Shown: piece by piece, positions 27,166 through 35,381 of the stretch
How the letters are laid out: each line of letters starts with the position of its first letter
How positions within the stretch are numbered: the stretch's first letter is position 1
From: Flavobacterium litorale
GTDB taxonomy: Bacteria; Bacteroidota; Bacteroidia; Flavobacteriales; Flavobacteriaceae
NCBI RefSeq assembly: GCF_019613795.1
Contig: NZ_CP080429.1
Location: 1,724,501-1,788,500, forward strand
Direction of reading: 5' to 3'
Length of the DNA: 64,000 nt
Translations under genes and position numbers: made by a program
Notes under the pieces: model-generated
The model's database searches: none
Told to the model about the DNA's origin: nothing
The model's input: only the letters and a program-made list of their open reading frames with translations

Positions 27166-28089
27166 ATGAAAATTTTTTTTATTGCGGCAATGTTTGCTGC
27201 TGGTAGCGGTATAATAACTGCTCAAACCATTTACACTTCAAATGGGGTGCTAACGTCTAATCGTAATGTTAGTTTATCCGGAAGAAATTTAGATTTTCAG
27301 TCAACATTTGGTCATTTATTTATAAATGGAACTACAGGCTACATAGGCGTAAATAACACTACACCTACTGAGACTTTAGATGTTATTGGCAATTTAAAAG
27401 CAAATATTAGCATTTTTCAGGGTAATTTCCCCAGTGCATCTCAGTATGAGACATTCGCATCTTCAGATGAAATGAACAATAAATCCAGAGTTATTGCTGG
27501 TGGGGCTCTGTTAAACCCCACAACAGGGGCTAGAACTTTTGGTTTTTACGATTATCCAAAATCTAACCTATTACCTAACGGTGCTGTTTTTATGACTGTT
27601 CAAGACAGAAACTACAGGTCTAGATACAGGTTTTGGGCAGATAATGCTGGTGGCTCCTATATGAATTTGTATGATAGTACCCAACAAGTAAACTTTGGAG
27701 TAACCGACGATGGTAGTAGTAACATAACAGTAGTAATGCCTAAAGTTAATACGTATATGTGTATAGGCACAACTTCTTATACTGACGGTACTGATAATTA
27801 TAGTTTATCTGTAAATGGTAATGTTAGAGCTAACAGGGTAAAAGTTTATACTACCTGGGCAGATTATGTTTTTGAAGAAGATTATGCTTTACCAACACTA
27901 GAACAGGTGGAGCAACATATTGAAGAAAAAGGGCATCTTATTGACATTCCGTCTGCTAAAGAAGTTGAAGAAAATGGTATTGAGCTTGGTGAAATGAATA
28001 AACTACTTTTGCAAAAAATAGAAGAGTTAACATTATATACTATTGAGCTAAACAAACAAGTTCAGGAGTTAAAAGCAGAAATCAATTAA
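27166..28089 (+). CDS. Secreted tail-fibre-like protein with coiled-coil end
   Basis: 307 residues with a signal peptide ending A-Q (KIFFIAAMFAAGSGIITAQ). The middle is rich in G, N, S and T and beta-prone (FINGTTGYIGVNNTTPTETL, SLSVNGNVRANRVKV), like the shafts of phage tail fibres. The C-terminus (about 220-305) contains WADYVFEEDYALPTLEQVEQ and a long charged coiled coil (QKIEELTLYTIELNKQVQEL). The latter is the pattern that follows the peptidase S74 chaperone region in many Bacteroidota tail-fibre-domain proteins. I see no S74 catalytic Ser-Lys pair, so self-cleavage is uncertain. It lies 8 bp before the protease gene and probably shares its message. A trimeric surface fibre is a plausible inference. 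Confidence 0.72.
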   Translation: MKIFFIAAMFAAGSGIITAQTIYTSNGVLTSNRNVSLSGRNLDFQSTFGHLFINGTTGYIGVNNTTPTETLDVIGNLKANISIFQGNFPSASQYETFASSDEMNNKSRVIAGGALLNPTTGARTFGFYDYPKSNLLPNGAVFMTVQDRNYRSRYRFWADNAGGSYMNLYDSTQQVNFGVTDDGSSNITVVMPKVNTYMCIGTTSYTDGTDNYSLSVNGNVRANRVKVYTTWADYVFEEDYALPTLEQVEQHIEEKGHLIDIPSAKEVEENGIELGEMNKLLLQKIEELTLYTIELNKQVQELKAEIN

Positions 28090-28097
28090 GAATAATT

Positions 28098-30059
28098 ATG
28101 AAAAATATTTTTATAATTATTTGCGGATTATTTTTTTCGTTGTCGCATAGCCAAGAGAAAAATATATATACATACTATATTCACGTGAATCATTATTCTG
28201 AGGCTCCTAAATTTCAGAAAGATGGTGAATATTATAAGTATGTTGGAGATAATGATGAAGAGAGAAGTTTTTTCTCCAACTATAAGATTATTCAATTTAG
28301 TCAATCTTTTCCTAGTTCAACTTGGTTGAAAAATCTGAATGTATTTACTCTGTCAACTTACAATAAATCGTTAATTGACGACGTACTAAAAAAGTTTCCA
28401 CGTAAGTATACAAAATATACTGATATTACTGGAATGGAGTATGAGCTATTAGATACCTATACAGATGATTATGGTACGTCTAATAATCTTCCAAACTCAG
28501 GTGTAGCGGATTTATCAAATTTAGATTACATAGGTGTTCCTAAAGCTTGGGACTATAGTTTGGGTTCTTCGGATATAATACTAGGTATATCCGATACAAA
28601 AGTTGATATTACGGGTAATGATCTCAAATTTAAAACAACTCATTTAGGCTTTAATGGAAGTTCGTCCAGTAGTCATGGTACTAATGTAGCAGCTTTTGCG
28701 GCAGCACAAGGTGATAATGCACATGGTATGGTGGGTGTCTGTTCAAATTGTACCATTATAAATACACCAATTGGTAGCTATAATGGTCTTTTAGATTTAG
28801 CTATTAATGGGGTACAAGTTATTAATATGAGTTGGATAACATCAGGACACGATCTTGGTGCTAATAATTATGTTCCTGAACATCAAGCTGTGATCAACGA
28901 GTTACATGATTGCTATGGAGTAATTTTAGTAGCAGGTGCTGGTAATAGAAGCGAATTTTATACCGCTGATAATATTAGTTATCTTTACCCTAACGGTTTA
29001 AAATATTACCCAGCATCATATAACCATGTAATTTCAGTACTTTCGGTTAACCACAGAAATGATTGGGGTGTTGAAACAACAGATTCATACCCTCCAGAGT
29101 ATGGAGTAGTATCTAGGTTCGTAAAAGACTTAATACCTCAAAACGCAGCTGAAAATTATAATGGTGAGGTATTTGGCTTCAAAGAAACGGCACATACAAC
29201 TAACGAAGATGTTGACATATGTGCTCCAGGTTACAGATTGTTTAGATATTATGAATATGCTGTACAGAATATTATCGAGTATCAGGCAAATGGTGGTACA
29301 TCAGCAGCAGCACCTCATATTGCGGGAACAATAGGTTTGATGCTTTCAGTTAACAATTGTTTATGGCCTAGTGAAGCGGAAGATGTTTTACAATTGACAT
29401 CTAAAAATCTTGAAATTATACCTGGTAACGAGATTTTTGCAGGTAAGTCTGGAGCAGGAGGTCTTATAGCGGGAGATGCTGTAGAATTTACACATGAAAT
29501 GAAATCTGCTACAGGCAATGCAGTTATAGATGGTCATGACTTTTACAGGTTTGATTTTAACCTCTCGCACATTAATAATAAACTTACCATATCTAATCAA
29601 ACTTTTAGAGACAAGTGTACTGCTGATTTTACTGCAAGGCGTGAAATAGAAGTATTGTCAGATACTGATTTTAAACCGAATGCAGATGGTTACATTGATT
29701 TGAAGCTCGATCCGAATATAGACGTATGTGAACTAAGAGAAATTCCAAGTTACTGTGGTGAAGATCGTCCAGGGGCAGCCAAAAAGAAAACCACAGGGAT
29801 TCAAAATATAAACGATTCATCTCTAGCGAGTAAACTATATCCAAATCCAAACAACGGTACGTTTGAGATAGTTTATACTGGTACTATTAAAGATATTCTT
29901 CAAGTTGAAGTTTACGATGTTTATGGTAAAGCAGTTTATAAGAGTACTGAGAAGGAGTCTCGTTTTACGATATCTGTACCAAGACTTTCAGCAGGTATGT
30001 ACATAGTTAAGCTATCATCTGATAATTATACTGAAACAATTAAGTTTGTAAAGCATTAA
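28098..30059 (+). CDS. Subtilisin-like (S8) serine protease with T9SS type A sorting domain
   Basis: 653 residues. The signal peptide (KNIFIIICGLFFSLSHSQ) is followed by a propeptide-like region to about 140 and an S8 domain (about 140-440). The catalytic triad is D166 (GISDTKVD), H193 (SSSSHGTN) and S402 (NGGTSAAAP), with the oxyanion asparagine N283 (AGAGNRS). The serine motif GTSAAAPH departs from the usual GTSMAxPH. After about 440 a linker and beta-rich domain lead to a type A sorting domain of about 80 residues (LYPNPNNGTFEIVYTGT, VYDVYGKAVYKS, LSAGMYIVKL), so the protein should be exported by the T9SS. It is 8 bp after the tail-fibre-like gene, and a strong terminator follows. The substrate is unknown. 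Confidence 0.9.
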   Translation: MKNIFIIICGLFFSLSHSQEKNIYTYYIHVNHYSEAPKFQKDGEYYKYVGDNDEERSFFSNYKIIQFSQSFPSSTWLKNLNVFTLSTYNKSLIDDVLKKFPRKYTKYTDITGMEYELLDTYTDDYGTSNNLPNSGVADLSNLDYIGVPKAWDYSLGSSDIILGISDTKVDITGNDLKFKTTHLGFNGSSSSSHGTNVAAFAAAQGDNAHGMVGVCSNCTIINTPIGSYNGLLDLAINGVQVINMSWITSGHDLGANNYVPEHQAVINELHDCYGVILVAGAGNRSEFYTADNISYLYPNGLKYYPASYNHVISVLSVNHRNDWGVETTDSYPPEYGVVSRFVKDLIPQNAAENYNGEVFGFKETAHTTNEDVDICAPGYRLFRYYEYAVQNIIEYQANGGTSAAAPHIAGTIGLMLSVNNCLWPSEAEDVLQLTSKNLEIIPGNEIFAGKSGAGGLIAGDAVEFTHEMKSATGNAVIDGHDFYRFDFNLSHINNKLTISNQTFRDKCTADFTARREIEVLSDTDFKPNADGYIDLKLDPNIDVCELREIPSYCGEDRPGAAKKKTTGIQNINDSSLASKLYPNPNNGTFEIVYTGTIKDILQVEVYDVYGKAVYKSTEKESRFTISVPRLSAGMYIVKLSSDNYTETIKFVKH

Positions 30060-30087
30060 GCGACTAAACTAAATTACAGTAATAATA

Positions 30088-30115
30088 GAAAAAGCCAGCA
30101 TTGCTGGCTTTTTTA
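30088..30115. terminator. Bidirectional terminator between the protease and a glycosyltransferase
   Basis: The hairpin has perfect AAAAAGCCAGCA / TGCTGGCTTTTT arms and A/T runs on both sides. It lies after the protease stop on the plus strand and just after the glycosyltransferase stop on the minus strand, so it can serve both. Confidence 0.88.
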
Positions 30116-31252
30116 TTCAAACCATGTATTCAAATACTTTTCGGCAATTTTTATATAGTTATGTTCTTTTTTAATAAAGCTACGTGCCCTTTTGCTAATT
30201 GCTTCAATCTCTTTAGGGTTTTCTATTAAAAAAGATAACTCCTGTACTATACTTTCTGTATTAGGTAATGCATTAATTGCAACACGTTCCTTTAGTCTGT
30301 AATGCGCTGTAAATTCTTGCTCTGCACCTGTAAATACCACCTTACCTTTTGCCATAGCCTCTAGAGCATTATATCCCTGATCGTATCCATAAACTTGATC
30401 TAACAATATATGAGCGCCATCATATAGCTTTATATATTCTTTGTAGGGCACATTTTCAGTAATTATTATCTCAACCCTATCGCTATATCTATGCTCAATT
30501 ATTTTTAGTGCTTCCTCAAAGAATCGGATACCCTTTTTAATGTAACTAAGTCTGTTTATACCTAAAAAAATAACAATTTTGTCTCTTATTTCAGGTTGAT
30601 TATACTTGACTAGATCTGTATTTATGGGGTTCGGAATAAAATGTGTGGTATAACCCATACGTTGCATCGGGATTTCATAATCAAGATCAGAAGTTATTAA
30701 AACGTTGCTTCTATCCTTTACCCACTCAAATAACCTACGGTAATTTTTTTTAGTATATTTTAGTGAGTACTGAAACAAACCCTTTAGTCTAGAGTTTTCT
30801 AAATAAGCTGAAAGTACAGAATATTTAAGATTTCCAGTTAAATTATAATCTACAATAGGTGTTTCGTCACCACAAATCAAAAGGCTCATTTGCTTGCTCT
30901 GCTGTAATAATTTTTTATACAATTTTATTTCTAGCCAAGGGTGTGTTTGAACAGCATCAGAATTAATCAACTGAACATGATCATAACCTTTTAGTTTGGG
31001 AAGTAATTTGTAAAACCGAATACCCTTTTCAGTCATTTCGGCATTATAACCAATGGTCTTACTAAGCCCATTTTTTATTTTAGTAAATAACCACCATTTG
31101 AGTATAAAGCTAGGGTATATAGAGTAATCAATATCATAATTTTTAAAGCCATCGCCAGTACCTACTATAGTTACCTCGTGTCCTAATTTGACTAAACCCT
31201 CCTTAAGTGAATTATGTAACCTGCTATATTCGCCAATTAGCAAAATTTTCAT
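30113..31252 (-). CDS. Glycosyltransferase, GT-B fold
   Basis: 379 residues. The N-terminal domain begins KILLIGEYSRLHNSLKEGLV..., the usual first strand and glycine loop of GT-B glycosyltransferases. The C-terminal domain (about 220-379) has FLGINRLSYIKKGIRFFEEA, GYDQGYNALEAMAKGKVVF and a final helix, consistent with nucleotide-sugar binding. It probably adds a sugar to the lipid-linked glycan in the cytoplasm. It is transcribed against the neighbouring locus genes, with its start only 44 bp from the divergent GT2 gene. Donor and acceptor are unknown. Confidence 0.82.
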   Translation of the reverse strand: MKILLIGEYSRLHNSLKEGLVKLGHEVTIVGTGDGFKNYDIDYSIYPSFILKWWLFTKIKNGLSKTIGYNAEMTEKGIRFYKLLPKLKGYDHVQLINSDAVQTHPWLEIKLYKKLLQQSKQMSLLICGDETPIVDYNLTGNLKYSVLSAYLENSRLKGLFQYSLKYTKKNYRRLFEWVKDRSNVLITSDLDYEIPMQRMGYTTHFIPNPINTDLVKYNQPEIRDKIVIFLGINRLSYIKKGIRFFEEALKIIEHRYSDRVEIIITENVPYKEYIKLYDGAHILLDQVYGYDQGYNALEAMAKGKVVFTGAEQEFTAHYRLKERVAINALPNTESIVQELSFLIENPKEIEAISKRARSFIKKEHNYIKIAEKYLNTWFE

Positions 31253-31268
31253 GTAAATGTAATTATCT

Positions 31269-31276
31269 TATATTTG
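31269..31276 (+). promoter_or_regulatory. Possible -7 box for the GT2/QdtA/GT4 genes
   Basis: TATATTTG, an exact TAnnTTTG match, lies 19 bp before the GT2-like start codon in the divergent gap. No convincing -33 TTG is present at the expected spacing. Confidence 0.4.
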
Positions 31277-31295
31277 TTCAAATATACTATTATAA

Positions 31296-32111
31296 ATGAT
31301 TACTGCAGATTCTCTTACCATTGCTATAGCTACTATGTTTAGAGAAAATCTCATTTTTTTAGATGCTATAATTCCTAAAAGTATCCTTAAAAGTATCAAT
31401 GTCTTAATTGTAAATCAAACAGATAGCAAGCGGCAATTACAATCAGTTTACAACAACATTACGGTAATAAATACAAGTGAAAGAGGATTAGCAAACAGTA
31501 GAAATATGGCAATAGCTAATATTACCACTACTTATGCTATACTTACTGATGATGATGTTATATTTAGAGATGATTTATTAAATAGTATAGATAACGGATT
31601 TAAATTGTTTCCAGATGCTGCCGTTGTAAAGTTTAAAGCGGCAAAAACCGATGATATACCTTTTAATGAATACTCTAATTCTCCGATAAAAAACCTTTCA
31701 ATTTTTGGTATAATGAATGTTAGTTCGATAGAGCTAGTAGTTAATATTAAGAAACTGAAACAGAGCAAGGCTTTTTTTGATGATAATTTTGGTTTAGGTG
31801 CTATATTTGGTAATGGTTTGGAGCAAGCTTTTTTGGACAATGTGAGAAAGAAAAAGCTGCAAATAGCCTACTATCCTAAATTTATTGTGAGTCATCCTGA
31901 CGATTGCTCTGGTAGGGATTCTGGCAGTGATAGATATTACTTTATTAATGGTGCATTATCTAAAAAAATGTTTGGCTCAATGTCGTTGCTATGGACAATC
32001 GTATTTTTATTTTTCCAAGTAAAACAAAAGAACATAAAATTGCGTTCTGTTTTACACTATTATCGAATTTTTAGAAAAGGAGCGCAAGAGTATAAAAAAG
32101 TTACAGAATGA
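31296..32111 (+). CDS. Family 2-like glycosyltransferase
   Basis: 271 residues. The first strand and the acidic motif (AIATMFRENL, INTSERGLANSRNMAI, YAILTDDDVIF) show the GT-A fold; TDDDV (about 87-91) is the Asp-x-Asp type metal site that holds the nucleotide sugar. Downstream, GNGLEQAFLDNV carries likely acceptor-site residues. The last about 60 residues contain a hydrophobic segment (SMSLLWTIVFLFFQV) followed by a basic tail, which may tie the enzyme to the inner membrane. It overlaps the next gene by 4 bp (ATGA), so the three plus-strand genes form an operon. Donor and acceptor sugars are not evident. Confidence 0.8.
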   Translation: MITADSLTIAIATMFRENLIFLDAIIPKSILKSINVLIVNQTDSKRQLQSVYNNITVINTSERGLANSRNMAIANITTTYAILTDDDVIFRDDLLNSIDNGFKLFPDAAVVKFKAAKTDDIPFNEYSNSPIKNLSIFGIMNVSSIELVVNIKKLKQSKAFFDDNFGLGAIFGNGLEQAFLDNVRKKKLQIAYYPKFIVSHPDDCSGRDSGSDRYYFINGALSKKMFGSMSLLWTIVFLFFQVKQKNIKLRSVLHYYRIFRKGAQEYKKVTE

Positions 32112-32518
32112 AAGAAACCACCGTACAAAACATAAGTTTAATACAATTACCACGTATAGAAGATCCTAGAGGCAACCTCTCGGTTATTGAGGGTAATACA
32201 TTACCTTATGATATTAAGAGAGTTTATTATTTGTACGATGTACCAAGCGGTGCCGAGCGAGGAGGACATGCCCATAAGAATTTACAACAATTTTTGATTG
32301 CAATTAGTGGTAGTTTTGATGTTGTATTTCATGATGGGATTACTGAAAAAAAAATTATGCTCAATCGCCCTAATCAAGGTTTACTTATACCGCAAGGACT
32401 CTGGCGAGAACTTAAAAATTTTTCGTCTGGGGCGGTATGTTTGGTAATAGCTTCGGATGTTTTTAAGGAGGAGGACTATATACGTGATTTTGATGCTTTT
32501 CTTGAATCTAAAAAATGA
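32108..32518 (+). CDS. QdtA/FdtA-type dTDP-sugar 3,4-ketoisomerase (cupin)
   Basis: 136 residues, a single cupin of the WxcM-like family. The signature RGGHAHKNLQQFLIAISGSF (about 57-76) contains the HxH residues that in characterised FdtA and QdtA form the active site. These enzymes turn dTDP-4-keto-6-deoxyglucose into its 3-keto isomer, the step before transamination by FdtB/QdtB to make 3-amino-3,6-dideoxyhexoses. Neither the aminotransferase nor rmlA/rmlB is in this window. It overlaps both neighbours by 4 bp (ATGA each time), so it is tightly coupled to two glycosyltransferases. It may support transfer of a 3-amino-dideoxy sugar to the surface glycan. Confidence 0.88.
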   Translation: MKETTVQNISLIQLPRIEDPRGNLSVIEGNTLPYDIKRVYYLYDVPSGAERGGHAHKNLQQFLIAISGSFDVVFHDGITEKKIMLNRPNQGLLIPQGLWRELKNFSSGAVCLVIASDVFKEEDYIRDFDAFLESKK

Positions 32519-33600
32519 GGCTTGTTTATATAACAAATACAATTAGTGGAGCAGGTGGTATCCAGCGTATTTTAGCCATTAAAGCTAATTATCTAGTTGC
32601 TCATAAAAATTATGATGTTACTATAATAGTTACTAATGCAAAAACAGAAGAACCTATACGTTACAATTTCCATTCGGATATAAAAATTTTTACAATAACT
32701 CCCAATCGCTCTTTGTTGAGTTACTATTCATCATACAAAAAGCTTATCAAATCGACATTAAAAGCACTGAATCCAAATATTATAGTAATGTGCGATAATG
32801 GGCTTAAAAGTTTTTTGTTGCCCAAATTCATCAAACACCAATATCCTGTAGTTTACGAAATGCACGTTTCCAAACAAATTATACTAAGCTCGTATGGTAT
32901 TTTTAAAGGCTTGGTTAGTAAGTACATGCAACATTACGCTAGTCGTTACGATAAATTTGTTGTATTGACGAATTCAGGGTTGAAAGAGTGGAAGCTAAAT
33001 AATGCTAACGTAATACCAAACCCTACTTGGATTGTAAATCCCTCCGTTAGTAATTTGCATAACAAAATAGCTGTAGCCTTAGGTAGGCAGGTGCGCGAAA
33101 AAGGATATGATAGAATGTTACAGGCATGGAAGATTGTAGTTGATAAACACCCTGATTGGACTTTAAAAATCTATGGAGATTCAAATACTGATTATGATAT
33201 ATCTAAAATTACTGAGGAGCTTAATATAACCAAAAACGTATTATTTTGTGAACCAAACACCAATGTAGAAGCAGTTTTTGAGGCAGCTTCTATTAACCTT
33301 TTAGCCTCACGTTATGAGGGGTTTGGGATGGTACTATTAGAGGCTGCAGCTTGTGGTGTACCTTCGGTAGCTTTTGATTGCCCTGTAGGACCTAAAAATA
33401 TTATAACAGATGGTAAAGATGGCTTACTGATAACGGATGGCGATATTGAGGCTTTTGCTAGTGCAGTAGAAAAGCTAATTCAAGATGAAGAACTTCGTAT
33501 TGAAATGGGAAAAAATGCTATACAAAAAGCAAAACAATTTGCTATAGCGCCCATTATGGAACAATGGGATACATTGTTTAAGAGCTTAGTAAAAAACTAA
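32515..33600 (+). CDS. Glycosyltransferase family 4
   Basis: 361 residues with a GT-B fold. The N-terminal domain opens RLVYITNTISGAGGIQRILA, with the glycine-rich loop. The C-terminal domain has VALGRQVREKGYDRMLQAW and the E-x7-E-like pattern ASRYEGFGMVLLEAAACGVP, which holds the donor nucleotide sugar. Family 4 enzymes are retaining glycosyltransferases. The start overlaps the QdtA stop (ATGA). Its stop codon overlaps the stop of the converging GT2 gene, so transcripts collide here without any hairpin between them. Confidence 0.87.
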   Translation: MRLVYITNTISGAGGIQRILAIKANYLVAHKNYDVTIIVTNAKTEEPIRYNFHSDIKIFTITPNRSLLSYYSSYKKLIKSTLKALNPNIIVMCDNGLKSFLLPKFIKHQYPVVYEMHVSKQIILSSYGIFKGLVSKYMQHYASRYDKFVVLTNSGLKEWKLNNANVIPNPTWIVNPSVSNLHNKIAVALGRQVREKGYDRMLQAWKIVVDKHPDWTLKIYGDSNTDYDISKITEELNITKNVLFCEPNTNVEAVFEAASINLLASRYEGFGMVLLEAAACGVPSVAFDCPVGPKNIITDGKDGLLITDGDIEAFASAVEKLIQDEELRIEMGKNAIQKAKQFAIAPIMEQWDTLFKSLVKN

Positions 33601-34481
33601 AGCGAACACAAATAGCATAAACGATATATATCGAATAAAAACATGGAAGGGTAAGTACTTGTAAAGTTTCGGATGAATGTTTTTCTTGAAATGCCAAAAA
33701 ACCAAGCTGCAATGGGTTTTAGGTGCCATTTAATTAGTTTATAATACATTTTAGTAAGGCGCAAATAGTCTTTTCCTAAAAGATTATTATCCAAAAGATA
33801 TTTTAAGCCTATAACGGCTTCTTCCGATTTTTTTATAAATATACTGCTCGTATCCAACCCCAAATGGTACACGGCATTATCAATATGCTCAACCGTTATA
33901 AACTCTTGTTTTAAATCGTAAGAAAACAACGTATCCTCATGGCGTAAGTTGGGTATGGTTTCGTTAAACGCCACTTTACTAAAAATTGTTTTTTTTATAG
34001 CAAAGTTTAAGGTTAATAAGGATAAATGAGGATTCTCAACTCGCTCTTCGGCAGGTAGCGCCTCACGCTCGTTGCCATATACCCACCGTAAGAGTTTATC
34101 GGTATCAGGCTTTTCCTCTTGATATTTAATGCCACCGTATACTACTTTTTCATCATCATTTAAATGGGGCAAATAATTCTTAATAAACGTGTCAGATACA
34201 GGTATAGTATCAGCATCCAAAAACAGTAACCAATCGTAATTTGCCTTTTGGGCAAGTAAATTGCGTATGGCGCTGCGCCCAATGTTTTTTGGTAAAATAG
34301 TATAGTTACAGTGCGGGAGCTGGTTTATTTTCTGATTTTCTGCTTGTTGAATTTCATCTGCCGAAGCATCATCAAAAACAAGTATTTCGTAGGCTATGTT
34401 ACAACTTTCTGCCTGCCTGTATAATTGTTCTACCATCGGCAGTACATTATAGTTGTAAGTAGGTATTAGTATGGATAGCAT
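33597..34481 (-). CDS. Glycosyltransferase family 2
   Basis: 294 residues. The N-terminus is LSILIPTYNYNVLPMVEQLY, the first strand of a GT-A fold. NIGRSAIRNLLAQ and the DAD motif in WLLFLDADTIP (about 88-98) are the nucleotide-sugar and metal site, and AVYHLGLDTSSIF suits the acceptor end. The C-terminal 60 residues are basic with a hydrophobic stretch and may be membrane-associated. It is read on the minus strand and ends against the GT4 gene with a 4-bp overlap of the stop codons. Its start is 28 bp from the ftsE stop, so the two might be on one transcript. Confidence 0.85.
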   Translation of the reverse strand: MLSILIPTYNYNVLPMVEQLYRQAESCNIAYEILVFDDASADEIQQAENQKINQLPHCNYTILPKNIGRSAIRNLLAQKANYDWLLFLDADTIPVSDTFIKNYLPHLNDDEKVVYGGIKYQEEKPDTDKLLRWVYGNEREALPAEERVENPHLSLLTLNFAIKKTIFSKVAFNETIPNLRHEDTLFSYDLKQEFITVEHIDNAVYHLGLDTSSIFIKKSEEAVIGLKYLLDNNLLGKDYLRLTKMYYKLIKWHLKPIAAWFFGISRKTFIRNFTSTYPSMFLFDIYRLCYLCSL

Positions 34482-34508
34482 AGGCGACTACGAATGTGCA
34501 ATAAGTTA

Positions 34509-35192
34509 CTAAACAGTACGCTGTACCACCTCGAAGAGTGTACCGCTATCACATTTAAGTGTTTTAGATGGAAATTTCATTAGCAAAGCATAATCGTGCG
34601 TTGCCATAATTATAGTTTTACCATTTTGGTTAATTTCCCTAAGCAGTTGCATAACCTCAACACTGGTTTGTGGGTCGAGGTTTCCAGTAGGCTCATCAGC
34701 TAAAATCACTTCAGGGTCGTTTAATAAAGCACGCGCTACTGCTATACGCTGTTGCTCACCACCCGATACTTGGTGGGGCATTTTGTGTACGGCATTCTTC
34801 ATGCCCACTTTATCCAGTACTTCGTTTATTTTTACCTCCATTTCGCGCTTTTCGCTCCATCCTGTAGCTTTAAGCACGAAAAGCAAATTATCGTACACAT
34901 TTCTATCAGGGAGTAGCTTAAAGTCTTGAAATACAATACCTATTTTTCTGCGGAGGTAAGGTATATCGCGCTCTCTTAGTTTAGATAAATCGTAATCTAC
35001 AAAATAACCACTTCCTTTCTTTAAAGGTAAGTCGCCGTATAGCGTTTTCATAAAGCTACTCTTGCCCGTACCTGTTTTACCAATTATGTAAATAAACTCA
35101 CCATAATTAACCTCTAAGCTCACGTTAGTAAGTACGGCATTGTTACCTTGGTAAACGGTAACATCTTGTAACGATAATACGGGTTGCAACAT
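34509..35192 (-). CDS. ftsE: Cell division ABC transporter ATPase FtsE
   Basis: 227 residues. Walker A is GKTGTGKS (38-45), the Q-loop is FQDFKLLPDRN, the ABC signature is VSGGEQQRI (142-150) and Walker B is VILADEPT. The sequence pattern and length match FtsE, which with FtsX links divisome assembly to periplasmic peptidoglycan hydrolase activation. No ftsX is adjacent: the next gene downstream on the same strand is a glycosyltransferase. In many Bacteroidota ftsE and ftsX are separated, so this is not a defect. An alternative assignment to a LolD-like ATPase is possible, but the sequence fits FtsE better. Confidence 0.85.
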   Translation of the reverse strand: MLQPVLSLQDVTVYQGNNAVLTNVSLEVNYGEFIYIIGKTGTGKSSFMKTLYGDLPLKKGSGYFVDYDLSKLRERDIPYLRRKIGIVFQDFKLLPDRNVYDNLLFVLKATGWSEKREMEVKINEVLDKVGMKNAVHKMPHQVSGGEQQRIAVARALLNDPEVILADEPTGNLDPQTSVEVMQLLREINQNGKTIIMATHDYALLMKFPSKTLKCDSGTLFEVVQRTV

Positions 35193-35349
35193 ATATAGGG
35201 CGTATTTAGTGTGGTAAAAGTAGTAAGATAACGGCTGTATTCAAAATTTTTGTTTCAGAGACCAAAAAGCTCTGCTACTTGCTGCTGTACAATTTACAAT
35301 TGCGATACTAAAACCCTGTTAACATCCGTTAAATACAAATAAGAATTGA

Positions 35350-35357
35350 TATATTTG
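35350..35357 (+). promoter_or_regulatory. Possible -7 box for the TPR/barrel genes
   Basis: TATATTTG, an exact TAnnTTTG match, lies 24 bp before the ATG at 35382. A strong -33 TTG is not seen at the usual spacing. Confidence 0.4.
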
Positions 35358-35381
35358 GCTATCCTAATAAAATAACAACTT

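Noticed and set aside
27166-28089. Phage origin for the tail-fibre-like gene
   Set aside because: No capsid, portal, terminase, integrase or lysis gene is nearby. The signal peptide points to export and not to a virion.
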